Numbered from the stretch's first letter, positions 9,269 through 17,409 are shown. The stretch is DNA of 39,229 nt from JBBKWH01 sp041165345 (GCA_041165345.1 JBEANQ010000004.1:1-39229), one strand, 5' to 3'. The notes: generated by a model from the sequence alone, not told the origin. Program-made: numbers and translations.

Positions 9269-9514
9269 TCAGGCATCGCTACTGAGCTTTGCGGTCACAT
9301 AGTCAATCGCAGATTGAACAGTGGTGATCGAGCTGGAATCTTCGTCCGGAATGGTGATGTTAAAGTCATTCTCAAACGACATGACCAACTCAACCAGATC
9401 AAGTGAGTCGGCTCCGAGGTCGTCCATAAAGGATGCTTCGTTCTTAATTTCTTCGGCACGCATCCCGAGCTGTTCAGCTACGGCTTTCTTGATGCGCAGT
9501 TCGATGTCGCTCAC
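9269..9514 (-). CDS. acpP: Acyl carrier protein AcpP
   Basis: Small acidic carrier whose phosphopantetheine arm holds growing acyl chains for all Fab enzymes and for PlsX. Seen: Ser37 in the GADSLDLVEL motif, the attachment site, in an 81-residue protein rich in Asp and Glu. The start is set at the GTG at 9514 because a GAGGAG Shine-Dalgarno sequence lies 7 bases upstream; the GTG five codons earlier would put that site inside the coding sequence, and the family starts at SDIE. The gene sits between fabG and fabF with hairpins on both sides, suggesting an independently expressed transcript. Confidence 0.95.
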   Translation of the reverse strand: MSDIELRIKKAVAEQLGMRAEEIKNEASFMDDLGADSLDLVELVMSFENDFNITIPDEDSSSITTVQSAIDYVTAKLSSDA

Positions 9515-9543
9515 AGGAATTCTCCTCACAATGTGGCGTCTTT

Positions 9544-9574
9544 AAAAAAACAGGCTTTAGTGTAGTCCAAAGCC
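9544..9574 (-). terminator. Candidate terminator between fabG and acpP
   Basis: On the minus strand GGCTTT (plus 9569-9574) pairs with AAAGCC (plus 9553-9558) across a 10-base loop, followed by TG and seven T (plus 9550-9544). The stem is short and the loop long, so it may be only a partial terminator. The candidate acpP -10 lies in its loop. Confidence 0.4.
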
Positions 9575-9586
9575 AGAAAATTACAA
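9559..9586 (-). promoter_or_regulatory. Candidate sigma-70 promoter for acpP
   Basis: On the minus strand TTGTAA (plus 9581-9586), a 16-base spacer, and TACACT (plus 9559-9564). It would give an acpP leader of about 40 bases. Consensus match only. Confidence 0.4.
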
Positions 9587-9602
9587 TCAACCGCTTGGCC
9601 GG

Positions 9603-10343
9603 TTAGTCCAGATACATGCCGCCATTGACTGGCAAAACAGTACCAGTGATGTAACTACCGCCATCAGAAGCCAAAAAACCCACTGCAGCGGCCACGTCTT
9701 CAGGGCGACCCAAGCGGTTGAGTGGCACTGCATCTAACATTCGTTGACGCAAGGTGTCATCTAACGCATGAGTCATATCTGTATCAATAAAACCCGGTGC
9801 AACACAATTGACGGTAATGCTGCGACTGCCCATCTCGCGTGCCAATGCACGACTAAAGCCTTCAATGCCTGCTTTTGCAGCAGCATAGTTGGCCTGACCG
9901 GCATTGCCCATTCTGGCCACCACCGAGGTGATGTTAATGATTCGGCCAAAACGCGCGCGGCTCATGCCTTTTAGCACTCGCTTAGACAAATGAAACACTG
10001 CGGTCATATGAACGTCAACAATATCTTGCCAATCGTCTGTTTTCATACGCATCAACAGGTTGTCACGCGTGATCCCCGCATTATTAACCAACACGGCAAT
10101 CACGCCATGCTGTTGCTCAATGTGGGTGATCAAGGCGTCAATGGCGCTGGCGTCACGGACATCTAGCACCATGCCTGTGCCCTGCTCGGCTAAACGCGCC
10201 GAAATATCGGCAGCGCCTGCGTCACTGGTGGCCGTCCCAATGACATAGTGGCCGTCTTGCGCCAATTGCGATGCAATCGCCGCGCCAATGCCACGACTCG
10301 CGCCAGTGACTAATGCGATCCGAGCGGGTTGAGCTGTGTTCAT
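9603..10343 (-). CDS. fabG: 3-oxoacyl-ACP reductase FabG
   Basis: NADPH-dependent short-chain dehydrogenase that reduces the beta-keto group in each fatty-acid elongation cycle. Seen: the TGASRGIG cofactor loop at 13-20, NNAG at 87-90, the catalytic Ser140 (ITSVVARMG), Tyr153 and Lys157 (YAAAK), and the PGFIDTDMT segment. 246 residues is typical. Its ATG overlaps the fabD stop by 4 bases (ATGA), so the two are translationally coupled. An inverted repeat with a T-run follows the stop. Confidence 0.96.
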   Translation of the reverse strand: MNTAQPARIALVTGASRGIGAAIASQLAQDGHYVIGTATSDAGAADISARLAEQGTGMVLDVRDASAIDALITHIEQQHGVIAVLVNNAGITRDNLLMRMKTDDWQDIVDVHMTAVFHLSKRVLKGMSRARFGRIINITSVVARMGNAGQANYAAAKAGIEGFSRALAREMGSRSITVNCVAPGFIDTDMTHALDDTLRQRMLDAVPLNRLGRPEDVAAAVGFLASDGGSYITGTVLPVNGGMYLD

Positions 10344-11320
10344 GCAAGATTTCCTTCAGCCAATGAGACCGCAGACAATGCTTGCTCAAAACGACTACGA
10401 GTATCAATGGCATAAGCGTCTAAAGGTGTGGACATTCTTTTGGCCAAATTGGACAACACATTCCCTGCGCCACACTCCACCACTTGGGTCATGCCCATCG
10501 TTGCAATGGTGTGCATGGTTTGCGTCCAACGCACGGGCTGACTGAGCTGGTCGATCAGTGCTTGTCGCATGGCAGCGGGGTCAGTCTCAATACTGGCGTG
10601 GGCATTTTGGATGACCGGCATGTCAGCTTGATGAAGCGTCAGGTCTGCCAACAAGGCCGACAGTTGGTCGGCAGCAGGCTGCATAAGCCGACAATGTGAC
10701 GGCACACTGACCGGCAACATGATGGCTTTGCCCCCAATCGCTTTGATGGCAACAATGGCTTGACGTACCGCCTCGACTTGGCCTGCAATGACCACTTGAC
10801 CATCGGCATTAAAGTTGGCGGCATCCACACATAATGCGGTTTGCGCACTCACTTGCGCACATTGTGCAATCACACGGGCGTCATCTAAGCCCAAAATGGC
10901 TGCCATTGCACCTTCACCCGCAGGGACGGCCATTTGCATGAGCCGACCCCGCTCCCGAACCAACCGGACACCGTCCGTCAAGCTCATCACACCGGCCGCC
11001 ACCAACGCGCTGTACTCACCTAGCGAGTGCCCTGCAACCACCGCAGGCCGTGTTCCGCCTAGTTCTAGCCATAACCGCCACAGTGCAATGCTGGCGGTCA
11101 GCAGCACGGGTTGGGTGTATTCGGTTTGATGCAGGCGGTCGTCGCCTTGGGCTATCGCCCACAAATCCACATTAATGGCATGGCTGGCTTCATCAAAAGT
11201 TCGGCCAATCAAGGTAAAGGCTTCAGCCAACTCACTGAGCATGCCCGCTTTTTGCGACCCTTGCCCTGGAAACAACAACGCAGTATTTGACACGATTGTT
11301 GGGTGTGTTGCGATAGTCAT
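10340..11320 (-). CDS. fabD: Malonyl-CoA-ACP transacylase FabD
   Basis: Transfers malonyl groups from malonyl-CoA to ACP, supplying the extender for fatty-acid synthesis. Seen: the N-terminal FPGQGSQ motif at 18-23, the nucleophile Ser99 in GHSLGEY, and the catalytic His in VPSHCRLM near 208. At 326 residues it is slightly longer than E. coli FabD (309). Its ATG overlaps the plsX stop by 4 bases and its own stop overlaps fabG, giving a tightly coupled plsX-fabD-fabG unit. fabH, which lies between plsX and fabD in E. coli, is absent. Confidence 0.96.
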   Translation of the reverse strand: MTIATHPTIVSNTALLFPGQGSQKAGMLSELAEAFTLIGRTFDEASHAINVDLWAIAQGDDRLHQTEYTQPVLLTASIALWRLWLELGGTRPAVVAGHSLGEYSALVAAGVMSLTDGVRLVRERGRLMQMAVPAGEGAMAAILGLDDARVIAQCAQVSAQTALCVDAANFNADGQVVIAGQVEAVRQAIVAIKAIGGKAIMLPVSVPSHCRLMQPAADQLSALLADLTLHQADMPVIQNAHASIETDPAAMRQALIDQLSQPVRWTQTMHTIATMGMTQVVECGAGNVLSNLAKRMSTPLDAYAIDTRSRFEQALSAVSLAEGNLA

Positions 11321-12315
11321 AAATGCTGTCCAGCCTGAATCATTGCAGGAATATTGTGTTCAGCCGCACGGATCGCCACCGTCAGTGCTTGTGCAAAACT
11401 TTGTGCATCTGCACTGCCATGGCTTTTAATCACGGTACCACTCAGCCCCACCAACGGGCCACCATTATGGCGACTGGGGTCAAGGCGATGGCGTAGCCGT
11501 TTTAACACTGGCAGGGCGACCAATGCCATCATACGGGTCAGCACATTACGAGAAAATTCGGCTTTCAGGCTGTCACCGATCATGTGTGCGACGCCCTCAG
11601 CGGTCTTTAACGCAATATTGCCATGCAACCCATCACAGACCACCACATCGGCTTGATCGGCAAAAATACCATTGCCTTCAATGTAGCCGACGTAGTTCAT
11701 GCTACTGGCCTTGAGCAAGAGATGTGCCGCTTTAATGGTGTCATTGCCTTTGATTTCTTCTTGACCAATATTGAGCAATGCAATGCGTGGATGTTGAATC
11801 TCGGTGAGTGCTGACACCACCAAATGCCCCATGCGAGCAAATTGCAACAAGTGAGCGGCGGAGGCATCAACGTTTGCGCCCAAATCCAGCATATAACACA
11901 CGCCTTGACGGGTGGGCAGCGCACTCATAATGGCAGGGCGTTCGATACCCGTGCAGGTTTTTAACACCATTCGACCCAAGGCCATGAGTGCACCGGTATT
12001 GCCAGCACTCACACACGCGTCGGCGTGGCCGTCTTTCACCGCTTCAAGCGCCAGACGCATCGAGGATTGTTTTTTTTGGCGCAGCGCCACCATGATGGGG
12101 TCATCCATATGGATGGCCTCTGTGGTGTGATAAATCTGTAAACGAGCGCGAATCGCCGGTGCAACAGTCACCAAGAGCGGTTGAATCTGTTGTTCATCAC
12201 CGTACAAAAAAATTTGAAGATCAGGAACGCGGGCCAACACAGAACAGGCGGCCGGAACAGTCACGCGGGGACCGTAGTCCCCGCCCATGGCATCGACAGC
12301 TAGTCGGATCGCCAT
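11317..12315 (-). CDS. plsX: Phosphate acyltransferase PlsX
   Basis: Makes acyl-phosphate from acyl-ACP, feeding PlsY and so phospholipid synthesis. Seen: the conserved N-terminus LAVDAMGGDYGP, the SAGNTGALMALG segment, and the EGNGIFADQADVVVCDGLHGN block typical of the family. 332 residues is close to the usual 330-355. It starts 19 bases after rpmF with a GGAG Shine-Dalgarno sequence 10 bases before the ATG, and it overlaps fabD by 4 bases. Membrane-associated, at the link between fatty-acid and glycerolipid synthesis. Confidence 0.95.
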   Translation of the reverse strand: MAIRLAVDAMGGDYGPRVTVPAACSVLARVPDLQIFLYGDEQQIQPLLVTVAPAIRARLQIYHTTEAIHMDDPIMVALRQKKQSSMRLALEAVKDGHADACVSAGNTGALMALGRMVLKTCTGIERPAIMSALPTRQGVCYMLDLGANVDASAAHLLQFARMGHLVVSALTEIQHPRIALLNIGQEEIKGNDTIKAAHLLLKASSMNYVGYIEGNGIFADQADVVVCDGLHGNIALKTAEGVAHMIGDSLKAEFSRNVLTRMMALVALPVLKRLRHRLDPSRHNGGPLVGLSGTVIKSHGSADAQSFAQALTVAIRAAEHNIPAMIQAGQHL

Positions 12316-12334
12316 GTGTCAGTCTCCGTGAGGA

Positions 12335-12520
12335 TTATTCCTCAATCGCGGCGACTGCAAACAGTTGACGACCACGATAGAAACCGTCTTTGGTCACATG
12401 GTGACGCAGGTGGGTTTCGCCAGTGGTTTTGTCGATGGACAGTGCGCTGGTGGTCAACGCATCGTGCGAACGACGCATGTCACGACGGGCGCGGCTTTTG
12501 CGGTTTTGCTGAACGGCCAT
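12335..12520 (-). CDS. rpmF: 50S ribosomal protein L32
   Basis: Small basic large-subunit protein of 61 residues. Seen: the conserved opening MAVQQNRKSRARRDMRRSHDAL and the central HLRHHVTKDGFYRG stretch; no zinc-binding cysteine pairs, as in the Cys-free proteobacterial form. An AAGGAG Shine-Dalgarno sequence precedes the ATG. Co-oriented between yceD and plsX, the conserved arrangement that ties ribosome and lipid synthesis together in one operon. Confidence 0.96.
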   Translation of the reverse strand: MAVQQNRKSRARRDMRRSHDALTTSALSIDKTTGETHLRHHVTKDGFYRGRQLFAVAAIEE

Positions 12521-12594
12521 GAAAGGCTCCTTGAAGATCAGTCGGACGGCCAGACACTGAACCGTCAGTCAGGTTAAAAAGTTACTGTCAGCGC

Positions 12595-13146
12595 TTAGGC
12601 ATCCGAGCCGCGTTTTAGACTGGCCAAAATACCAAAGGGGTTAGCCTGTCGTACTGGTTCGTCTGCTGCGGCAGGCTTTACAGCCATCTCACACTGCTCA
12701 TGGCGTGGCGACAATGGCATGGACAACAGCAGCTCATCTTCTAGCCATTCGATTAGGTCAATCGTTTGGCAGTCGTCGTCTGCACCATGTGCCAGTTGCT
12801 CTTCACTTAAGACCACGTAATCCGCGTCTTCAGAGATGCGCTCGGCATGGGCTTGGTCCGCCAAAATCGCCAGCAGCACAGTGGTATCAAGGGTTTCTTC
12901 GACCGCAGCCAAACAGCGTTGGCACGTCAAATTGACCGTTGTGACCAGATGCGCACTGAGCCACGCAACCCCACGGTCGTCCTCGTGTAGACGACAGCTT
13001 AGCGTAATGCCAAGATCGTCAACCGGAGAGACCGCCTCGCGGGCGATGCGCTTAAATCGAGCCAAAGGCACGATGCCGGACCATGAAAAGTCCTGCTCGG
13101 CCGCCTTAAAAGGCTCAATCTGCGTCGGAAAGGTAATTGCTGACAT
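12595..13146 (-). CDS. yceD: YceD / DUF177 family protein (23S rRNA accumulation protein)
   Basis: A 183-residue DUF177 protein. Seen: a CQRC motif after a beta-rich middle region, the acidic IDLIEWLEDELLLSMPL segment, and the C-terminal NPFGILASLKRG, which closely parallels the end of E. coli YceD. Family members are linked to 23S rRNA accumulation; the biochemical role is unclear. It is the first gene of the rpmF-plsX-fab cluster. The start is conserved with E. coli YceD, but the promoter candidate lies so close that the 5' leader would be only about 5-7 bases, and no Shine-Dalgarno sequence is visible. Confidence 0.9.
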   Translation of the reverse strand: MSAITFPTQIEPFKAAEQDFSWSGIVPLARFKRIAREAVSPVDDLGITLSCRLHEDDRGVAWLSAHLVTTVNLTCQRCLAAVEETLDTTVLLAILADQAHAERISEDADYVVLSEEQLAHGADDDCQTIDLIEWLEDELLLSMPLSPRHEQCEMAVKPAAADEPVRQANPFGILASLKRGSDA

Positions 13147-13158
13147 AATAGGGCGTAG

Positions 13159-13187
13159 ATTCTACAAAGTTGCACCAGACGTGTCAA
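13159..13187 (-). promoter_or_regulatory. Strong sigma-70 promoter for the yceD-rpmF-plsX-fab cluster
   Basis: On the minus strand a perfect TTGACA -35 (plus 13182-13187), a 17-base spacer and TAGAAT -10 (plus 13159-13164). The expected start of transcription is near 13152, about six bases before the yceD ATG. Confidence 0.65.
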
Positions 13188-13285
13188 AGCATAGAGATGT
13201 TTTGCGTTAAAATCATGCGACAGATGATGAATACCCTGTTTTTATTTTGTGCCGCTTCGGCGCACCTTGCTTGGAAGATTTGGTT

Positions 13286-13888
13286 GTGCACGACACTCTC
13301 CCGCTGCCACTGTCAGTATTTGCCGCTGCCCCTTGGCCACAACACGCTCCAGAATCGGCTCAAGTCGACTGGTTAATACGTCATTTTAATCAATGCTTTA
13401 AACCATTAAACACCTGCCTTGTACGCGGCCAGCATGAGCCAGAATATTTTCCGGCCACCGAGCATTTACCCGCCCGTATTCAATTTGCGCACGGCTATTT
13501 TGCCAGCGCATTGCATGAAATAAGCCATTGGTGCATTGCCGGTACTGCACGCCGATTGCAGCCTGATTTAGGCTATTGGTACGCACCTGATGGACGGACG
13601 GCAGCCGAACAAGCCTTATTTGAGCAAGTCGAGGTCAAGCCTCAAGCGCTTGAATGGCTGCTGACACAGGCCTGTGATCGACGATTTCGGGTTTCTTTAG
13701 ACAATTTAAATGGGGATGCAGGCAGTGGTGATGGGTTTCGTGATGCCGTGTATCAGCGGGTACAGGCGCTGTTATCTGGTGATGCCCCCATTCCACAAGA
13801 CGCCCAACGCCTGATCACGCTCTTGATTCACGCCATTCGTCCCGACCGCCCGTTACAGGCCACCGAGTTTCTACGCGAATCTTTGTAA
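13286..13888 (+). CDS. epmC: Elongation factor P hydroxylase EpmC
   Basis: Hydroxylates the beta-lysylated lysine of elongation factor P, the final step of the EpmA/EpmB/EpmC pathway. Seen: strong likeness to E. coli EpmC (YfcM), including FAHGYFASALHEISHWCIAG with a His pair in HEISHW (probable metal ligands), LGYWYAPDGR, VEVKPQALEWL and SLDNLNGD. The start is uncertain: the GTG at 13286 has a GGAAG Shine-Dalgarno sequence 8 bases upstream and gives about 200 residues; a TTG at 13247 would add 13. EF-P and the lysylation genes epmA/epmB are not in this window. It stands alone, divergent from yceD. Confidence 0.9.
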   Translation: MHDTLPLPLSVFAAAPWPQHAPESAQVDWLIRHFNQCFKPLNTCLVRGQHEPEYFPATEHLPARIQFAHGYFASALHEISHWCIAGTARRLQPDLGYWYAPDGRTAAEQALFEQVEVKPQALEWLLTQACDRRFRVSLDNLNGDAGSGDGFRDAVYQRVQALLSGDAPIPQDAQRLITLLIHAIRPDRPLQATEFLRESL

Positions 13889-14011
13889 CCCTAATAGACG
13901 CTGGATCAAGCGATTCACACGATGACCGCAGACACGGTAGCAAAAACCCCTTACCCTACAAGACGATCCTGTGGTGTATTGTGACGCCATTTTTTTGTCG
14001 AGGATTTTATT

Positions 14012-14635
14012 ATGCTGCATTTGCGCGTTCATCCCGACAACCCACAACCTCGCTTGATTGCTCAAGCCGTTGAGCGGATTCGGCAAGGCGATATCATTGC
14101 CTATTTTACCGACACGGCCTACGCCTTGGGCTGCCATATTGGCGACAAGAACGCGATGGAGCGAATCAGTCGAATTCGACGATTAGGGCATCAGCACCAA
14201 TATGCACTGCTCTGTCGTGATTTGTCTGACATTGCCACCTATGCCAAAGTGTCAAACAGCACATATCGGTTGCTCAAAGCCCAAACGCCCAGCCTTTGCA
14301 CCTTTATTTTGCCAGCCACCAGCGAGACGCCGCGTCGCCTGATGCACCCCAAACGCAAAACCATCGGTATTCGCGTGCCCACCCATCCAGTCTGCCAAGC
14401 CTTGCTAGAGGCCCTTGGCGAACCCATGTTGACCAGCACATTAATGCTGCCCGACCACGAATTTCCAATCGACGACCCTGAAGACATCGTCATGCAACTC
14501 TCTCATCAGATCGACGTGTTGCTCGACGCAGGTATCGCCACCCGTGGGCAAACCACGGTGGTTGATTTATCGGGTGACGTTCCCTCCTTGATTCGGCAAG
14601 GCATGGGAGATGTGCGCAACGTTTTAGAGTTGTGA
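14012..14635 (+). CDS. yciO: YciO, Sua5/YrdC-family RNA-binding protein
   Basis: A 207-residue single-domain member of the Sua5/YrdC/TsaC superfamily, matching E. coli YciO along its length (HPDNPQ..RLI at the start, DKNAMERI, CRDLSDI, KRKTIGIRVP, ALLEALGEPMLTSTLMLP, GMGDVRNVL). TsaC-type proteins make threonylcarbamoyl-AMP for tRNA t6A; YciO is a paralogue whose own role is less clear. Oddity: the family PTD nucleotide motif reads FTD here (IIAYFTDTAYALGC). A GAGGA Shine-Dalgarno sequence lies 7 bases before the ATG. It is followed by trpS after 170 bases. Confidence 0.88.
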   Translation: MLHLRVHPDNPQPRLIAQAVERIRQGDIIAYFTDTAYALGCHIGDKNAMERISRIRRLGHQHQYALLCRDLSDIATYAKVSNSTYRLLKAQTPSLCTFILPATSETPRRLMHPKRKTIGIRVPTHPVCQALLEALGEPMLTSTLMLPDHEFPIDDPEDIVMQLSHQIDVLLDAGIATRGQTTVVDLSGDVPSLIRQGMGDVRNVLEL

Positions 14636-14762
14636 TGCAGGTCACAACTCCATTCTGATGGGTCGCCACCAAATCGGAACACCACAAATGGACAAAACAT
14701 TCATTTTTGACGATCTGGTTTGACACTTTCTGACGTTCTAATGCCTTTCCTGACAAGGCTTT

Positions 14763-14771
14763 TGCTATACT
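14763..14771 (+). promoter_or_regulatory. Candidate extended -10 element for trpS
   Basis: TGC followed by TATACT, ending 34 bases before the trpS ATG. No good -35 lies at the right distance; extended -10 promoters can work without one. Weak evidence. Confidence 0.3.
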
Positions 14772-14805
14772 TGCGCCGACTTTTGAGTGTTTTGGACAAC
14801 AATAC

Positions 14806-16017
14806 ATGTCAGTTTCGCGGGTCCTGTCGGGCATGCGGCCCACCGGTTGGCTGCATTTGGGTCATTATCATGGCGTGCTAGAGAACTGGGTTCGTTTACA
14901 ACACGAACACGACTGCTACTTTTTTGTGGCCGATTGGCATGCCTTAACCACTCATTATGACGACCCACGCTCACTGGCCAAACACACCCAAGACATGGTG
15001 ATTGACTGGCTGGCGGCCGGTGTTGACCCCGACAAAGCCACCATTTTTGTGCAATCGGCCATGCCTGAACACGCCGAGCTGCATGTATTGCTGTCTATGG
15101 GCACGCCGCTGTCATGGCTTGAACGCGTCCCCACCTATAAAGACCAGCAAGAAAAACTGCGCGAAAAAGACCTCGCCACCTATGGTTTTTTGGGCTATCC
15201 GTTACTGCAAAGCGCCGATATTTTGTTGTATCGCGCGGACAAAGTGCCTGTCGGTGCCGACCAAGTCGCCCACGTCGAACTCACCCGTGAAGTGGCGCGT
15301 CGTTTTAACCATTTGTATGGCCGTGAATTTGATGCTGCCGAAAAACACGCCACAGCACTGGCACAACTAGACAAAGACACCGCCAAAAAATACCAACGCA
15401 TGGCTAAAAAATACCAAGAGCAAGGCGATGCCGACTCGCTCAAATATGGCCGACTCTTGGTTCATGCCCAACAACAGTTGTCTGCCGAAGATCGTGAACG
15501 ACTGCTTGGCGGTCTAGAAGGCTCAGGGCGGGTTATTTTGCCAGAACCCACAGCACTCCTGACCGAAGCCTCCAAAATGCCCGGCTTAGACGGCCAAAAA
15601 ATGTCTAAATCGTATGGCAACACCATTAGCCTGCGCGAAACACCCGACAACGTGCGTGACAAACTACGCAAAATGCCCACCGACCCCGCTCGGGTACGTC
15701 GTACCGACGCAGGCAACCCTGCCCAGTGTCCGGTGTGGCAACTGCACACCATCTATAGTGACAGTGCCGTGCGTGACTGGGTACAGCAAGGCTGCACCAG
15801 CGCCAGTATTGGCTGTTTAGATTGCAAACAACCCGTCATTGACGCGGTCAATCACATGCTGTTGCCCATGCGTGAGCGCGCAGCCGTGTTTGAACAAAAC
15901 CCAAGTCAGTTAAATCGCATCCTGTCCGACGGAGCAGCACGCGCACGAGAGACCGCGCATGCCACACTATGTGATGTTCGAAAATCGATGGGTCTGATTG
16001 GGTCTTGGTCGCAATAG
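14806..16017 (+). CDS. trpS: Tryptophanyl-tRNA synthetase
   Basis: Class I aminoacyl-tRNA synthetase that charges tRNA-Trp. Seen: the HIGH signature as HLGH at 17-20 after GMRPTGW, and KMSKS at 265-269. At 403 residues it is longer than E. coli TrpS (334); the extra part includes a charged insertion around residues 180-235 (rich in KKYQ, DADSLKYG), as in longer Pseudomonas-type enzymes. There is no strong Shine-Dalgarno sequence and no obvious tRNA-sensing leader. scpA begins 4 bases after its stop, suggesting cotranscription with the scpA-scpB-rluB genes. Confidence 0.95.
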   Translation: MSVSRVLSGMRPTGWLHLGHYHGVLENWVRLQHEHDCYFFVADWHALTTHYDDPRSLAKHTQDMVIDWLAAGVDPDKATIFVQSAMPEHAELHVLLSMGTPLSWLERVPTYKDQQEKLREKDLATYGFLGYPLLQSADILLYRADKVPVGADQVAHVELTREVARRFNHLYGREFDAAEKHATALAQLDKDTAKKYQRMAKKYQEQGDADSLKYGRLLVHAQQQLSAEDRERLLGGLEGSGRVILPEPTALLTEASKMPGLDGQKMSKSYGNTISLRETPDNVRDKLRKMPTDPARVRRTDAGNPAQCPVWQLHTIYSDSAVRDWVQQGCTSASIGCLDCKQPVIDAVNHMLLPMRERAAVFEQNPSQLNRILSDGAARARETAHATLCDVRKSMGLIGSWSQ

Positions 16018-16021
16018 CCCC

Positions 16022-16819
16022 ATGAATGCCACCACGGCCACTGCATCAACCCATGTTCGTGTTGATGACGAATGGTTTAACGAACTGCCCGACGACCTCT
16101 ACATTCCGCCAGAAGCCTTTGCCATTCTGCTGGAACGGTTTGAAGGGCCACTGGATTTTTTGTTGTATTTGGTCAAGAAAAATGGCCTTGATTTGCGCAG
16201 CGTTGATATTGCGCCAATTGCCAGTCAGTACCTGTCTTACATTGCACTGATGCAAACGTTAGATGTTGAACTGGCTGCTGATTATTTGGTCATGGCCGCA
16301 TTATTGGCCGACCTTAAATCAAGGCTGTTATTGCCCAAACCCAGCCGAGGGACTGTCATTGACGATGACCCTCGACGTGACTTACTGGCACGCCTTGAAG
16401 CCTATGCAGGCATCAAAGCGGGCGCACAACAGTTGGGCAAGCAACCTGTATTAGAGCGTGATGTTTACCGTGCGCAAGCACAGACCGTCATGCTCAATAA
16501 CGCGCTCAACAGCCCCTGCTTTGAAGCAGACTTGTTGGCGCACACCATGCGTGCATTGCTGGGTCGGCCTCAACCGGTCATCCATGCAGTCACCCATGAA
16601 GCCGTGCAGCTTGCCGAGCGACTAGCAGCAGTGCAGCACGCGGTACAACACGGACAACCCGTGCGATTTGACCAATTGCTACGCCCCTCGCAAGGGCGTG
16701 TGGGCATTGTGGTGACACTGATGGCCGTGCTTGAACTGCTACGCCAAAGCAAGATTCGGTTGCTGGGTGATGGCATCAGCGCGCCTCTGTGCATTGAGGA
16801 TGCCCGCCATGCCGCATAA
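16022..16819 (+). CDS. scpA: Segregation and condensation protein ScpA
   Basis: Kleisin subunit that bridges the head and neck of the Smc dimer to close the condensin ring. Seen: the N-terminal kleisin region FEGPLDFLLYLVKKNGLDL, then IASQYLSYI, AADYLVMAALLADLKSRLLLP, and a C-terminal winged-helix-like part. The ATG at 16022 is chosen (265 residues); the frame opens earlier at a TTG at 15998, but that lies inside trpS. The gene is followed by an overlapping scpB, and the smc gene is 4.8 kb away on the other strand. Confidence 0.93.
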   Translation: MNATTATASTHVRVDDEWFNELPDDLYIPPEAFAILLERFEGPLDFLLYLVKKNGLDLRSVDIAPIASQYLSYIALMQTLDVELAADYLVMAALLADLKSRLLLPKPSRGTVIDDDPRRDLLARLEAYAGIKAGAQQLGKQPVLERDVYRAQAQTVMLNNALNSPCFEADLLAHTMRALLGRPQPVIHAVTHEAVQLAERLAAVQHAVQHGQPVRFDQLLRPSQGRVGIVVTLMAVLELLRQSKIRLLGDGISAPLCIEDARHAA

Positions 16820-17405
16820 TGGCACAGACCTCAACCAGCTCGAAGCGGTGCTGTTTGCCAGCGAACATGCCGTACCGCTGTTGGTATTGCGGCAAGTATT
16901 GGGGGACCACAGCACTCGGCAGCGCGTGATCGACGCACTGCAAGCGCTGCAACAACGCTACGCGCAAACGGCACTCGAACTGGTCGAAACAGCCAGTGGC
17001 TACCGAATGCAAGTGCGCGCCGTACACGGTCCTATGCTGGCGGCATTGTGGCCAGAACGGCCCATGAAATTATCGCCTGCGTTACTCGAAACCCTGACGG
17101 TGATTGCCTACCGTCAGCCCGTAACGCGAGGTGACATTGAACAACTGCGTGGGGTGACGGTGAATAGCCAGATTCTACGCACATTGTTTGATCGACAATG
17201 GATTGTAGAACGCGGTCATCGTGACGTTGCGGGTCGCCCCGCATTACTGGTGACCACTCGGCAGTTTTTAGACGCATTTGGTTTGCGTTCTCTAGCGGAA
17301 CTGCCACCACTTGGCGATACTGTGCAGCATTTATCGGCAGTCAATCTCCCGATGGCGACAGAACACCAAGTGATGAACGCACAACAAGATTCTGAACTGA
17401 GGTAA
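16809..17405 (+). CDS. scpB: Segregation and condensation protein ScpB
   Basis: Partner of ScpA in the Smc complex, built of paired winged-helix domains that dimerise on the kleisin. Seen: LNQLEAVLFASEHAVPLLVL at the start, SGYRMQVRA, LLETLTVIAYRQPVTRGDIEQLRG and QILRTLFDRQWI, all typical. The start is put at the ATG at 16809 (198 residues) because GAGGA at 16796-16800 lies 8 bases upstream; it overlaps the end of scpA by 11 bases. A second ATG at 16800 would have no spacing from that site. rluB follows after 4 bases, the usual scpB-rluB pair. Confidence 0.93.
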   Translation: MPHNGTDLNQLEAVLFASEHAVPLLVLRQVLGDHSTRQRVIDALQALQQRYAQTALELVETASGYRMQVRAVHGPMLAALWPERPMKLSPALLETLTVIAYRQPVTRGDIEQLRGVTVNSQILRTLFDRQWIVERGHRDVAGRPALLVTTRQFLDAFGLRSLAELPPLGDTVQHLSAVNLPMATEHQVMNAQQDSELR

Positions 17406-17409
17406 ACAC

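Noticed and set aside
14720..14725. Perfect TTGACA upstream of trpS
   Set aside because: No -10-like sequence lies 15-19 bases downstream, so it is probably chance.
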